This document shows positions 20,701-30,063 of a DNA stretch of 38,044 nucleotides, piece after piece. Below the pieces are notes generated by a model. It made no database searches. It was not told where the DNA came from and worked only from the letters and a program-made list of their open reading frames with translations. A program made the translations under genes and the position numbers. How positions within the stretch are numbered: the stretch's first letter is position 1; each line of letters begins with the position of its first letter. This DNA comes from a virus, in IMG/VR virus record IMGVR_UViG_3300037264_000803, positions 1-38,044 of that record; one strand, written 5' to 3'.

Positions 20701-23700
20701 CGCCTTTTGAAGACTTCCGTAGATTCCTTAGAAAGGATGCGATTTCTATACTTAAGCGTCTTAATCTCGTTCTTATCAAGCCTGATCTCATTCGTCCATC
20801 CCTGATATTCAGGCGTTTCAGCGATGCGCTTTTCAGCTGCGAGATATTCCTCTCTAGCCTTCTCCTTTTGAGCTTCAGCTTCTTTGTTGCTAATCTTAGC
20901 ATCGACTTGCTGAACGTTGATTGCCCTAACCTTTCTATCTAGGATCTCTCTGAATTTTAGCGTAGTTCTATTCTGCTTCTGCTGAAGTGAAGCTATATCC
21001 TCAGACAACTCTTTTATCCTTAGCTGCCTACGCGCTTCAATAGCATCTCCACCATTCGGGTCTACAGCTTGAATGGTTGAGTTTAGATCGCTTTCAGCCT
21101 CAACCAATGCATTAAGCATTTCGGTTCCACTATGGAATCCGAATAGAGCGGCCATCTCATTAGGTGAGATGCCCCCCTTGCTCACAGCTGTCCTAGGTGG
21201 AAGGATATCCTTAAACTTTGGGAAGTGCCTATTAACCACTTGCCTAGACAGCTTAAGGATAGGCCCTACAAATGGAGCCCCATCGGTATCAGTCTCAGAT
21301 TGAAGGAAAGCGAGAAGCCTATGACCTCTATCAAGCCTAACCTCCCGCTCAACGCGCAACCTGATCTTATTCGATAGCTCACTTTTCTTCTTGAGAGACT
21401 CGGCAATCAGCTGGCTCTCAACAGTCTTACTGATCTCCATGTGAATTCCATGGCGACCATCATTGCGAAGCACCATGTGCCTGACGGCATCGGCATCAGT
21501 CATGCCGATTCTCTTAGCGTCTTGGAAGAATGAGATAGAGTCTTGATTCTCCATCATTCTCTCTATCTCATCGGTTGTGGCGAACATCCTGCTTATGACG
21601 CTTCTAATATCTGGAGTCAGCGGCACAAGCTGGTCTGTAGTTTTATAGATCTGCTTGATTCTATTTGCAATTCGGATGAATACACCAAGAAGGCCAAGCG
21701 ATGGGAACTTACCCTTGAAGGCTACCTCTCCCGCTCCCGTTGGTTCCGCAACGACAGCACCCTCTAGGAAATAAGCCTCCATTGCCTTGGCCCACTTCTC
21801 ATGCAATGGGCGGCGCTCCTCGAAATCCATTCCAGCCCATACCACCCTATCAACGCCAAGAAACTTAAAGATCAGATCGACATCAGCCTTCAACTCATCG
21901 CTGCTCTCTTCCCTGTTGGAGAGGTCAATCATGATATCCAAGGCGAAGTGGCCGAAGATCTCATGAATTACCGTAGACGCATTCGCCTTCCCAGCCATGA
22001 GAGCGACAACGCCTGAGTTGCCCTCCCTCCAATAAGCACCGCGCCTAGACCGTGATGGATTCTTAGGGATGATAGAGTCGTCGGTATTCTGCCATAGTCC
22101 GCTATCTTCTATCTCTTCAGAGATAGCTTGCTCAAGCACATCGCCAACCTTGTCTGGATCAGGATTAATATCCTTCCCTGTGGTTATAGCGTCATTTGCC
22201 AACTCCTCAGGGGTCTTTTCTGCACCAGCAGTCTGCTTCTCAAGCGCAGTAATGTCTTCTTCAACCTTCCCAAGCTGAGAAGTTAAGAGGATATTCTTTC
22301 TCCTCTGCTCCGCAGCCTCCAGAGATTCCATCATCCTCTCTTCAAGAGCTTTGGATATATCTGAGTATTTCTTTGGAATCTTGATCGGCTGGTTATCCTC
22401 AAAGAGCATCACACGGTACATTTTATTTTCAGTCTTGAACGTCCCGTCTTTATTCTTTCCACGAATAACCAGACCATCATGCCCGACAGCCTTCACACGC
22501 TCAATCCAAGCCGCAATCTTGTTTGCTGCAGTTTCCTTCCTAGTCTCCTTTAGGAAGGCGTCTAGAGTGTCGAAGTATACCGGGTTCTTAACTGAGAGAA
22601 ACGCAGAATGCAATTTACTCTGCCTCTCCTTATAGACCTCCCACCTCAGCCTTGAATTCGGAAAATCTTCATACCATTTCCAGTTACTGAGTAGCTCGAT
22701 CTTCCTTTTGTAATCAGCTTTCTCGATTGTTGCAGGGCCAAACCTTTCCCTTAGCTCCTTCTGCTGTGCAGCAAATCCTTCATCATCTGGATAAAGAACC
22801 TTATCCCCATACTTACTACCCTCAGGAATCGTAGTCCCGGTTATCTTCCACCACGGGATTCCAAGGGCCTCGTTGATCTCCCTTTCCTGCTCCTCGAATC
22901 CCTCTTCACCCGGCCTGAGAATTGGAATATCCTCAAGTTCGTCGCTGGCAAGATCTGGATGTTCAGCTTCAAAAGCGGCTAATTGCTTTGATGGAGTGGC
23001 GTTTTTTAGATCCTCTCTGGATTGGATAAACAAATAGAACGGGCTTCTTACCTGATCCTCGAATATCCTTCTCCTCTCAGCCTTCCACTCTTCATTCTCA
23101 GCGGTCGCCTTATCAGACAGAATAGTACCTTCCGCTGTCTGCTCTATCTTAAGTAAGGAGTTGCTCTTTCTGGCAGACTTAACCCTATTTGTAGGTATAA
23201 CCTCAAGCCGCCACATGGGAGTTGGAACGCTATTCTGGTTGGTTATCTTGGTACCAGCCAACTTCGGTCGAATATCCTTTCGTCTGAAGTATGAATAAGA
23301 CTTCCTATGGATAAGCTTTCCAATCTGGTTCCACACGGTTTTATTAAGGACAACACCGGCAAACGCTCTCGCCTCAACCCCAGATTCGCTCATGTCCTTT
23401 GATATAGAAGCCTGAAACTTCCTAAGGATAGCATCTCGTTTCGCTGGATTTTCCGCAGTCTCAAGCTCTAAGAGATCCATCATCAGATCTCGCTGCCCTT
23501 TTCTGACGAATTCATCCAATTTGATGAATTGATCCTGAGTGAGCTTTTGCCGCTGCCACAATTCGTAGATGGACTGCGTGTTTAGCGAGAGAAGTAACGC
23601 GCTAGCCTCTTCAGGTGGAAGATCCTCCCACTCAAGGTACTCACCAAGAACGCTATCGTCAGGATCTTCTTCGATCTCTGATGTCTGCTCGTAGAACTTA

Positions 23701-26700
23701 CTAAGGCGGAAATCGTAGTTGCCGCTGTTTGAGATAGCGCTCTTTAATTGACCTTGATGAAGGACTATGAATGATTCAGCAGCCTGCGGATACTGATCCT
23801 TAAACTCTTTGTCAGTCAAGCTGTCGATATAGGAGGGTGACAATTTTTTAGTTTGTGGGATTTCGAATCTATTAAGATAGACGATGCTATCGTAGCCCTT
23901 CTCCATCAGAAGGCCAGCGACATAGCGCGAGTAGAGGACATTGAAATCCTTCTGCCTAGTCCTGATAAAGAGATCCCTATCCTCATTGAATTCAGCTGGG
24001 ATTTTGCTAGTGATCGCTGCTTGAACCATTGCGTCAAGAACTTTACTGTAGCGATCAAACTCGACAGCTTCTGAATGCGTGATTACTTTAGCGTTTTCCA
24101 GCTGAATTAAGAACGCTGGGCCATACCAGCTGCCACGATCTTCTAGTCGAAGTGGTTTTCTGATCCTGACCCAGAACGGATATGTACTATGCCCATGCTC
24201 TGATGGGATTTCAGACCGCACAGCAGCTGACTCTGCAGACGTAGACACATGTAACCCAAGCGTAGTTTTACCAAAGTCAATCTCCTCAAACTTCTCCCCA
24301 GTGCGAGAAACGTGATACACGATCTCCTGATGCACTGAGTCTTTAACGAATCTAAATAGCGCCTCAGGAGAGAGATCATTTCTATGATCATTAATTGCAA
24401 GACCCTGCTCCTGCAATTCCTTAACCGTTTGAATTCTAAGTGCGAACCACTCAGCCACCTCTTCAGGGGAAATGTTGGCTTTGACGGCTAAGCCAAAGGC
24501 GAATCTTTTGAAAGCCTTACCGACATCTTCAGCAATCGCTATGATATCTTCATGTGGTTGAAACGGGGCTAACTTGCTCTCCTTCAACATCTTTACGATG
24601 TTCTTTGTCGCCTCGTTTACCCTAGCCCTTAGTTCACCAACCGTGATGGCAACCCTCTCCCTCTTCTTCGGCGCGGGACTCTGGACTGAAACTGTCCTTC
24701 CTGCATCCGAAGCTTCTGCGGCGGTAGCCCTAGTCGGGATCTGCGGTGTAGGCGCAGGCGCATCCAATTGAGCTAGAGGATTTGGCGGTGGTATTGGAGT
24801 AGGAAGTGGGTGGACAACTGCGCCCGGCTCTTGAGTTGGCGGTACTTGAGCGGGCGCAACGTTGGAAGCGGCTGGAGCCTTCTCAGGTTCCTGCTCTACT
24901 TGCTCCTCATCCTCATCAACATACAACTCAATGATCTGATCATCGGTCATCTCATCGAGTTCTACTTGCTGAGCCTGCGCCTTTAGAAAGTCATCAGCCC
25001 TCCTGCTGATGATCTTGGCACGAAACTCACTTTCCTTTACGGTAAGGTCATTCTCAGGATCGAACTTATAGATGGCTGAGAAGTATGTATTAGATTTATC
25101 GTTCTTTGCTATATGTTCCGTGTAGCCCTTGATTGGAATTGCAATGTATTCGCTAGGCTTGGCTACATTATATGCAGTTACATCACCGCCTACTTGCCTG
25201 TAGAATTCCCTTGGATCTACCTGACTGCCATTCTCATCCTGTGACTCTGAGTAATGGGCTAGCCACTGTTCTTTTGTAACGTATATCTTATCCCGAGCGC
25301 CAGAGAACTGCTCAACCATCTGCCCAAGAGAATTTGGAGACAACTTGCCTACGGTGGTATTATTTACAGCCTCCCCAAGTCCCTTAAGCGCGGACTCTCT
25401 TTTCTTAGAATCAATAACCTTTGCTGCCGCATCCTTCTTGAGGGCTGAGAAATGGTCCTTATTTGAGACTGACCCATCACCACTAATCAACCCAGCCCCA
25501 AGTCTAAGGAGGGAAGGCGCTCCTAAGACAAGAAGATCGGTGAAAAACTGCTGAGTTGTCGGAACCCTGTAAGGTTCGTACCCGCTTACTGCGTTGAACA
25601 GCTTTTCAACTTCATTCTCGTACAATTCTGCAGGGAGAGACTGTATAGCGGCCCGCTCCAAGTAATCAGTTACCTTATTCCCAAATCCAACCCTTCCAAT
25701 CTTAGACCAGACCTTCATCATCGGGATCATCGGCTTGAAGGCTGAAGCCATAACCGCCAGCGATGCTCCACTTCTCTCAGCTAGATTCCCAGTGAATTGA
25801 TTCAGCATGGCGTAGTACGCTGAGTCGTCTGGATTTGAGAACCTAGCTGAATTCGGAACGGTAGAATACGAGAAAGACCCATCCTCCTGTAGGATTACCG
25901 TTGTAGCTGGGGTCATATCGCGGTAATACTGACCAACGTGTGACGCTACCTGAATAGTAGGAGTTAGAGCGCTGGCTATAGCGGTCGAACCCATTCTAGC
26001 TAGGTTATTTCTCACCTTGGCGCTAGCTATTTCATTAATGATCGGAAGTGCTGTTCCAGCTCTCCCAAGAGTGTAAGATGAGCGCAGCACACCAAGAGTA
26101 GAGGCTTTGACAGCCGAGTACCAGCCAGCAGTCATCGCAAACTCTAGCCCATATGGGACTAGGTTTAGAATCCCATCAACAACATCGGCTCCCATGGTTG
26201 TTCCACCACGAAGCGAATGGACTTCTCCTAAGCGTTCGTAGTTGTTGATTAGCAGCTTCTGCTTAGCTGTAGCCGTATTCGACTGTATAGCAATAGCGGC
26301 GTCATACAAAGCAGATGCTGTAGCCGCCGGGATGATTCCATTTATAAATGGAAGTAGCCTGAAGATATTTTCAGAGAATTTATCAGCGGTATTCTCTACT
26401 AATCCGATCTTCCCAAGTTTAGTAAGGTTGTCTTCGAATTTCCTTTGTGTCTTAAGAAGTTCTCCAGCTAAAGTATCTCGACGCCTCTCATCTTCTTTAG
26501 ATATCTGTCCAACAAAGTTGACGCCGAATACATCCTCCGTCGCTAGATCAATTGAGTCTTTAACTAGAGCTTCAGTCGTTCTAGGCCAGAGAGACGGTGG
26601 CCTGTCAAAAATTACCTCAAGCTTCTTCAGCTTGGATAGCTCCTCTACCGGAACCATCGCAGCTAAGTATCTGTCTCTGCTAAGTATGTCGTAAAGTAGA

Positions 26701-27143
26701 GGGTTTCCCTTCCTGAACTCAACGGGATCAATTGACGGGTTGTTGGCTACTTTCTCAAGCGCCTCTAGACTTCCACTAACAACGTCAGATGGAAGTCTTA
26801 ATACATTCTGAACGTGTTTAATTCTAGCTGCAGTAGCGGGTGGGATTGGTTTGCCATCTTGCATCCTAAGGATTGTCAGGCTATTAAACTGGGGTTGCCG
26901 CAACGCCTGACCAGCAGCGGCCCATTCGTCAAATGTCCCAACAGCCTGAGAGTCAGGTAGAACGGGGATAAGGGGAGGGGGCTTTGGTGGCTTTCCTATA
27001 CTTGGAAACTGCTCCTCAATAGTCTTTGGTGGATAGTAGCTATCGAGTGTTTCTTCGACCGCAGGTACTGCCAGTGGGACGTATGGCTTCTTCTCTTCTT
27101 CTTGAGACTCTTGGGAAGAAGGATCTCCGGGGACAATAGGCAT
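17706..27143 (-). CDS. Giant polyvalent internal virion/ejection protein, 3145 aa
   Basis: It occupies the slot of the T7 gp16-type ejection protein. Regions by pattern: Pro-rich N-terminus (1-70); helical hydrophobic segments (~250-580); a 'KIYVTKEQWLAHY...YIAIPIKGY' domain (~615-700); Pro/Ala linker (~745-815); ADP-ribosyltransferase-like domain (~940-1145, begins VYHVS, His944, ends FIVLHQGQLKSA); a second ART-like or LPD segment (~1480-1600, AVGHDGLVIRGK); a zincin-like segment with HEIFGH (1727-1732) and HEKWAKAMEAYFLEG (~1781-1795); long coiled coils (~2030-2350); and an LPD38-like C-terminus (~2640-3145). Such polyvalent proteins are injected with the DNA. The ATG at 27143 is preferred over the upstream TTG at 27155. 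No RNA polymerase motif was found. Confidence 0.85.
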   Translation of the reverse strand: MPIVPGDPSSQESQEEEKKPYVPLAVPAVEETLDSYYPPKTIEEQFPSIGKPPKPPPLIPVLPDSQAVGTFDEWAAAGQALRQPQFNSLTILRMQDGKPIPPATAARIKHVQNVLRLPSDVVSGSLEALEKVANNPSIDPVEFRKGNPLLYDILSRDRYLAAMVPVEELSKLKKLEVIFDRPPSLWPRTTEALVKDSIDLATEDVFGVNFVGQISKEDERRRDTLAGELLKTQRKFEDNLTKLGKIGLVENTADKFSENIFRLLPFINGIIPAATASALYDAAIAIQSNTATAKQKLLINNYERLGEVHSLRGGTTMGADVVDGILNLVPYGLEFAMTAGWYSAVKASTLGVLRSSYTLGRAGTALPIINEIASAKVRNNLARMGSTAIASALTPTIQVASHVGQYYRDMTPATTVILQEDGSFSYSTVPNSARFSNPDDSAYYAMLNQFTGNLAERSGASLAVMASAFKPMIPMMKVWSKIGRVGFGNKVTDYLERAAIQSLPAELYENEVEKLFNAVSGYEPYRVPTTQQFFTDLLVLGAPSLLRLGAGLISGDGSVSNKDHFSALKKDAAAKVIDSKKRESALKGLGEAVNNTTVGKLSPNSLGQMVEQFSGARDKIYVTKEQWLAHYSESQDENGSQVDPREFYRQVGGDVTAYNVAKPSEYIAIPIKGYTEHIAKNDKSNTYFSAIYKFDPENDLTVKESEFRAKIISRRADDFLKAQAQQVELDEMTDDQIIELYVDEDEEQVEQEPEKAPAASNVAPAQVPPTQEPGAVVHPLPTPIPPPNPLAQLDAPAPTPQIPTRATAAEASDAGRTVSVQSPAPKKRERVAITVGELRARVNEATKNIVKMLKESKLAPFQPHEDIIAIAEDVGKAFKRFAFGLAVKANISPEEVAEWFALRIQTVKELQEQGLAINDHRNDLSPEALFRFVKDSVHQEIVYHVSRTGEKFEEIDFGKTTLGLHVSTSAESAAVRSEIPSEHGHSTYPFWVRIRKPLRLEDRGSWYGPAFLIQLENAKVITHSEAVEFDRYSKVLDAMVQAAITSKIPAEFNEDRDLFIRTRQKDFNVLYSRYVAGLLMEKGYDSIVYLNRFEIPQTKKLSPSYIDSLTDKEFKDQYPQAAESFIVLHQGQLKSAISNSGNYDFRLSKFYEQTSEIEEDPDDSVLGEYLEWEDLPPEEASALLLSLNTQSIYELWQRQKLTQDQFIKLDEFVRKGQRDLMMDLLELETAENPAKRDAILRKFQASISKDMSESGVEARAFAGVVLNKTVWNQIGKLIHRKSYSYFRRKDIRPKLAGTKITNQNSVPTPMWRLEVIPTNRVKSARKSNSLLKIEQTAEGTILSDKATAENEEWKAERRRIFEDQVRSPFYLFIQSREDLKNATPSKQLAAFEAEHPDLASDELEDIPILRPGEEGFEEQEREINEALGIPWWKITGTTIPEGSKYGDKVLYPDDEGFAAQQKELRERFGPATIEKADYKRKIELLSNWKWYEDFPNSRLRWEVYKERQSKLHSAFLSVKNPVYFDTLDAFLKETRKETAANKIAAWIERVKAVGHDGLVIRGKNKDGTFKTENKMYRVMLFEDNQPIKIPKKYSDISKALEERMMESLEAAEQRRKNILLTSQLGKVEEDITALEKQTAGAEKTPEELANDAITTGKDINPDPDKVGDVLEQAISEEIEDSGLWQNTDDSIIPKNPSRSRRGAYWREGNSGVVALMAGKANASTVIHEIFGHFALDIMIDLSNREESSDELKADVDLIFKFLGVDRVVWAGMDFEERRPLHEKWAKAMEAYFLEGAVVAEPTGAGEVAFKGKFPSLGLLGVFIRIANRIKQIYKTTDQLVPLTPDIRSVISRMFATTDEIERMMENQDSISFFQDAKRIGMTDADAVRHMVLRNDGRHGIHMEISKTVESQLIAESLKKKSELSNKIRLRVEREVRLDRGHRLLAFLQSETDTDGAPFVGPILKLSRQVVNRHFPKFKDILPPRTAVSKGGISPNEMAALFGFHSGTEMLNALVEAESDLNSTIQAVDPNGGDAIEARRQLRIKELSEDIASLQQKQNRTTLKFREILDRKVRAINVQQVDAKISNKEAEAQKEKAREEYLAAEKRIAETPEYQGWTNEIRLDKNEIKTLKYRNRILSKESTEVFKRRRAQFIDALVERQMQMIADPMADVNLQKALREKVQEAIDKLDRTQMMTIELNFMLKKRAEVQRRLGINVTKFNRVEALSNEADNAIRKTRFSSIEIRSWKAALTLATNKMNRALIKGDWDMAIEMQELRISYTERIRLASVFKENYRKTVVKFKKIFRNEKAAAEIYGKNGMNFIYAAKALMNAYGLTEDSKIDPDKAIRLISEVDPSFYSQIQDQLSAIKNNAAQAQKIAQKDKPAIRGETVGNIYDLFEQLETLKQMAIDAGKVATLEGEKKIEDIIENQLKPDFAKFPNKAIGKEGSASQKDIEWSYFKAIKAYFRRVEHWAEAISSRFRRLIFDPISNAANLLRHAKSDVEKFIVEASLPLKNKLDASAIIANEFDGVEKKNYTFGNGAFDLIGFALHMGSESGRQRIVRSLNRLGYNAGEEILDEDGKKTGLVDDSKLFAFMDRVAREGVWTKEMQDLVTKIHDKYEFYLPIFQQAYRDRYGHYFAPLKFKPYRTPFGMSKGGYYPITPDRFSQNQELAAKEAVLDIEGRGFDDLWPTPASSMAKERSEKSSMPIMWDIRSTILTGFDRVLRFTYMANPANDVMKIINDERSRALIEGYDPMAVDKFLIPWLKRSVQQLIMQPSKNRKADSIMRILRKRTGLGLMFMNVVNAVQQFSSVTAAASKVSPKYLFRTTYALVTNPKMLFDQAKLSTLMFNRLTNEMANTYGAIDNLLLETNQLGKIDSWFERHTYILQHLAQNQIDVVVWNAARDQALDKGFDDIAAMREADSVVRQTQGSSFAEDLSQYEAGPAWARLLVMFSTFWNTQLNLGVTEARNAFRDFNGIGVPARLLFIYLMNLAIPAIIGKSLYLLASGKPDDDDDLTDVALDALFFSQLQYPVASLPMGGLALSIAINRFDSDRYNDKMSISPVLSVLEKFGRLPDDLKEFVKTGEFTKTAVGDSATALTILTGIPFDAISRPIGYVINKAKGETSGSQVLGEGLVRDVVGYTSGK

Positions 27144-27145
27144 CT

Positions 27146-29563
27146 CTAATCCCAATCCGAAATTTCATTCATTATACGAAAATCAAGCCGCATTCTCTCT
27201 TCCCTCATCTCTGGCGTCATGTTTTCTACGTTAGTTTCAGGCATCAACAACCTCATGGTGTGAATCCACCCTACTCTTTGAGGGGTAATGCTAGCTGTGG
27301 CGTTATAACTTCTAATAGTGGCTTCTATGCTGCTCCTCTCTTTTAGCGGCAGAGCTAAAGCGAAAGCAGGATCAACATTATCTACCGATAGATTAAAATC
27401 ATTTATACTCAGCAGTTTAGGTTTAGAATACTTTTCTCTGATCTTTTCGTATGCACCCTGCCTGAACTGTAAGTACAGCTCATCCTTTAACTTTACATAC
27501 TTCTCGCTAATGAGATCAGGGCGTATCTCCCTAACGTAATACTCTACCTCTAGCTTTTTATATAACGCTACATTTTGCTTCACATTAAATGTATTAAATC
27601 CTTGACTATTAATATATTTCTCGAAATTGTTCTGCCACTGTTGAGATCTATATTCAGGGGTCTTTATCATCTGCTTAAAAAGACTAGACTCTTCGCCATA
27701 TGATAAATTTAATGATCCAGTATTTAATAAGGCTAAAGCCTCAATCTTCGCTCTGTCTTCAGCAGCTTTAGAAGCATCTCTCTGCTCCATTCTTTCAGCT
27801 GATCTCTGCTCAGCCTTATACTCTGGGTCATTCAATCGAGCGTATTGGAGATGCCTTTCTATAGTAGCTGCATATGAAGAGATTACATTTCCAACAGCTT
27901 CCCCTTCATCAGTTCTCTGAGCCGTCTTATGTAATCTCCACTCGTAAAAAATCTCATCTGGAGAAGCCTTGGGATTCTTTCTAGCAAAATCTTCAGCCCA
28001 CTGCATGTATGAAGTGTGAGCTAAAGTGACGGCGTTCCAAGTAGTAGAGTTGGCCCTATCCTTTTTGAGATTCCCTTTTGTGAAGTATTCATTCTTCCCA
28101 TCGCTGAACCGATTGTACATGTCTTCAACGGTTATAGCTCCAGCCCTAACCCTTCCCTCTTTGAGTATAGCTGGAGCATCCTCAACATATTTCTTAAACC
28201 GCTTTGCATCATCTTCGCTCATATGCTGGTAATACATCACCTGCCAATCTTCAGGATTCATCAACCTTCTGGTTCGACGCTGTGGGTCTGAATAGTCATC
28301 AACCTCCATGCCAACAATCTGTTCTGGAGTAAGAGCCCACGCTTTGGTGTATACATCTGGACTGGTAAGCCTACCCTTTTCTGCGGCATCTACGGCTTGA
28401 GCGAATCTATGAGGCCCTAGCGCAGCCTTCACCCACGGCTCTACAGATTCAGGAGTTACTTTTCCTTGCAGGATAGACACTGTAACGTAGTTCTGAAGAG
28501 AGTTTTTTCCTTGGATCTCCATTCTTTGGAGAAGGTTTACATTACGATCAGCCTTATCTCTAGCCCGCTCCTTTACCGCTTCACTAAGGTTAGGAGATGA
28601 AGCAAGGTAACTCTCAAACTGAACCCTTGCAGCTTCGGCTAGTTCTGGATTCATACCCATCGGAATATGCCCGTCAGCTAACGCATTTCCGACGCGAATA
28701 GATGAGCCTTTATCCAGATGATCCTTAAGCTTAAAATACTCATCCCCTAGCTCGCCTTTGAACTTCTCAAGAAGCTTCATCGCGGTAATATCATCACCAC
28801 GCGCATTGGCGCTTTGAACAATCTCAGCAAACAATTTGCTATGATCTTGGGCTATAGTTTGCTTGATAGCGCTTTCCCTGTCATCTCCGGGCTGAATCTC
28901 ATCTGATAGGAAATCAACTGTGGTGCTGTCGTAGACATTAAGCTGGAAGTTGAATTCATTAGGGATTAGAAGGACGCTCTCCTCACCGGGCTTCCCTTCT
29001 ACGGTAGTAATATCAGCAGCCGCATGGAGCAGGGCCTTTCTTGTTTCAGCTTGCAATTCACCATATGTGCTAGCTCTTGACAGTGAAATCTGCTTATCTA
29101 CATGCGCGATAAATCTATCATTAAAGGCCGCTTCTCTATCATAGACATGCCCCGTAAAAGCATACTTCACATCTGGATCTGTTATGCTGTTAATGACATC
29201 CCGCATCTTAGCTTGATATTCTGTGGTCTTAGGTTTATAAGCCGCCCCAGCAGCTTTCCCCTTCAAGTCAACCACGCCATCAAGCTTACTTGTCGGATCT
29301 CCCCACCAGAATTGATCTTCGAATGTAGCCCAGTCACGCTTCTTCTCCATTAACAGCGTGTTTTTCGCCTTTCTCTTGGCGTCATCCTCCTGCTTAGCGA
29401 TGATACCTGCGCCTATCTCAGCTGTCTTTCCGAAAGCCTCATACACCCTTGCCGTAGACTCACCACCACCAAACGCTTCAAGAGATGGCCTGTCATTAAT
29501 GAAGGCTGATGGGGTCTCTCCGGGGAGAACCTTCCTACCGCTATACTCTGGAACGTTAGCCAT
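27146..29563 (-). CDS. Internal virion protein (gp15-like), 805 aa
   Basis: Large, mostly helical, highly charged protein between the gp14-like and giant ejection proteins, the position of T7 gp15. The N-terminus 'STARVYEAFGKTAEIGAGIIAKQEDDAKRKAKNTLLMEKKRDW' is typical of podovirus internal virion proteins. It has several Arg/Glu-rich coiled-coil segments (for example around EQRSAERMEQRDASKAAEDR). It would form part of the trans-periplasmic DNA ejection channel. It starts 2 bases after the upstream stop, with AAGGGA as ribosome site, and its stop precedes the giant gene's ATG by 2 bases. Confidence 0.8.
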   Translation of the reverse strand: MANVPEYSGRKVLPGETPSAFINDRPSLEAFGGGESTARVYEAFGKTAEIGAGIIAKQEDDAKRKAKNTLLMEKKRDWATFEDQFWWGDPTSKLDGVVDLKGKAAGAAYKPKTTEYQAKMRDVINSITDPDVKYAFTGHVYDREAAFNDRFIAHVDKQISLSRASTYGELQAETRKALLHAAADITTVEGKPGEESVLLIPNEFNFQLNVYDSTTVDFLSDEIQPGDDRESAIKQTIAQDHSKLFAEIVQSANARGDDITAMKLLEKFKGELGDEYFKLKDHLDKGSSIRVGNALADGHIPMGMNPELAEAARVQFESYLASSPNLSEAVKERARDKADRNVNLLQRMEIQGKNSLQNYVTVSILQGKVTPESVEPWVKAALGPHRFAQAVDAAEKGRLTSPDVYTKAWALTPEQIVGMEVDDYSDPQRRTRRLMNPEDWQVMYYQHMSEDDAKRFKKYVEDAPAILKEGRVRAGAITVEDMYNRFSDGKNEYFTKGNLKKDRANSTTWNAVTLAHTSYMQWAEDFARKNPKASPDEIFYEWRLHKTAQRTDEGEAVGNVISSYAATIERHLQYARLNDPEYKAEQRSAERMEQRDASKAAEDRAKIEALALLNTGSLNLSYGEESSLFKQMIKTPEYRSQQWQNNFEKYINSQGFNTFNVKQNVALYKKLEVEYYVREIRPDLISEKYVKLKDELYLQFRQGAYEKIREKYSKPKLLSINDFNLSVDNVDPAFALALPLKERSSIEATIRSYNATASITPQRVGWIHTMRLLMPETNVENMTPEMREERMRLDFRIMNEISDWD

Positions 29564-29565
29564 GC

Positions 29566-30060
29566 CTACATTCCCTTAGCTACGCCAGCACCGATGCTGT
29601 TTATGAAGTTTAGACCACCAGTAATGAGTGTGTTACGGCGCTGGTTCCGATAAGCAAGTTCATCAAACCTTGATTTACTCTGTAGTGCAGTCTGCTGTGT
29701 TCTAAAACCCCACGCCTCCAGCTGTGCATTCGTCCTGATGGTAACAGCATCACTCATTCCGTAGCTAGTCGTTTCGGCTGCAACATCTCCAGCAGAACCG
29801 GTATCAACCTGTACACCCTGCCCAGCATACGAAGCCCTACCAGTACCGACAGCCTGCCTGACCTTTCCTACATGGGCTGAATATGCAAGATCCCCTCTCT
29901 TCAGGGCGTCCTGCTCCTTCTGCTGTAACAGCCACAGATTAAAACGATCAAGAGTTCTCTCGTACCTTCGCTGACCGCGCATGGCAACGGTTTGAGCATA
30001 CGCGCCCGCGAGAGATGTCATCCCCTGTAAGGCGTAAAGACCTATCAGCGCTGCAGACAT
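29566..30060 (-). CDS. Internal virion protein (gp14-like), 164 aa
   Basis: A hydrophobic N-terminal helix (LIGLYALQGMTSLAGAYA) and the conserved 'GRASYAGQGVQVDTGSAGDVAAET' pattern identify the small internal virion protein found beside gp15/gp16-type proteins in podoviruses. In T7, gp14 inserts in the host outer membrane during DNA ejection. The C-terminal hydrophobic segment (LNFINSIGAGVAKGM) fits membrane insertion. Spacing of 2-3 bases on either side indicates one transcript. Confidence 0.82.
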   Translation of the reverse strand: MSAALIGLYALQGMTSLAGAYAQTVAMRGQRRYERTLDRFNLWLLQQKEQDALKRGDLAYSAHVGKVRQAVGTGRASYAGQGVQVDTGSAGDVAAETTSYGMSDAVTIRTNAQLEAWGFRTQQTALQSKSRFDELAYRNQRRNTLITGGLNFINSIGAGVAKGM

Positions 30061-30063
30061 AAA

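Noticed and set aside
17706-27143. N4-type virion RNA polymerase in the giant protein
   Set aside because: I could not find the single-subunit RNA polymerase motifs; the recognisable parts are ART-like, zincin-like and LPD38-like.
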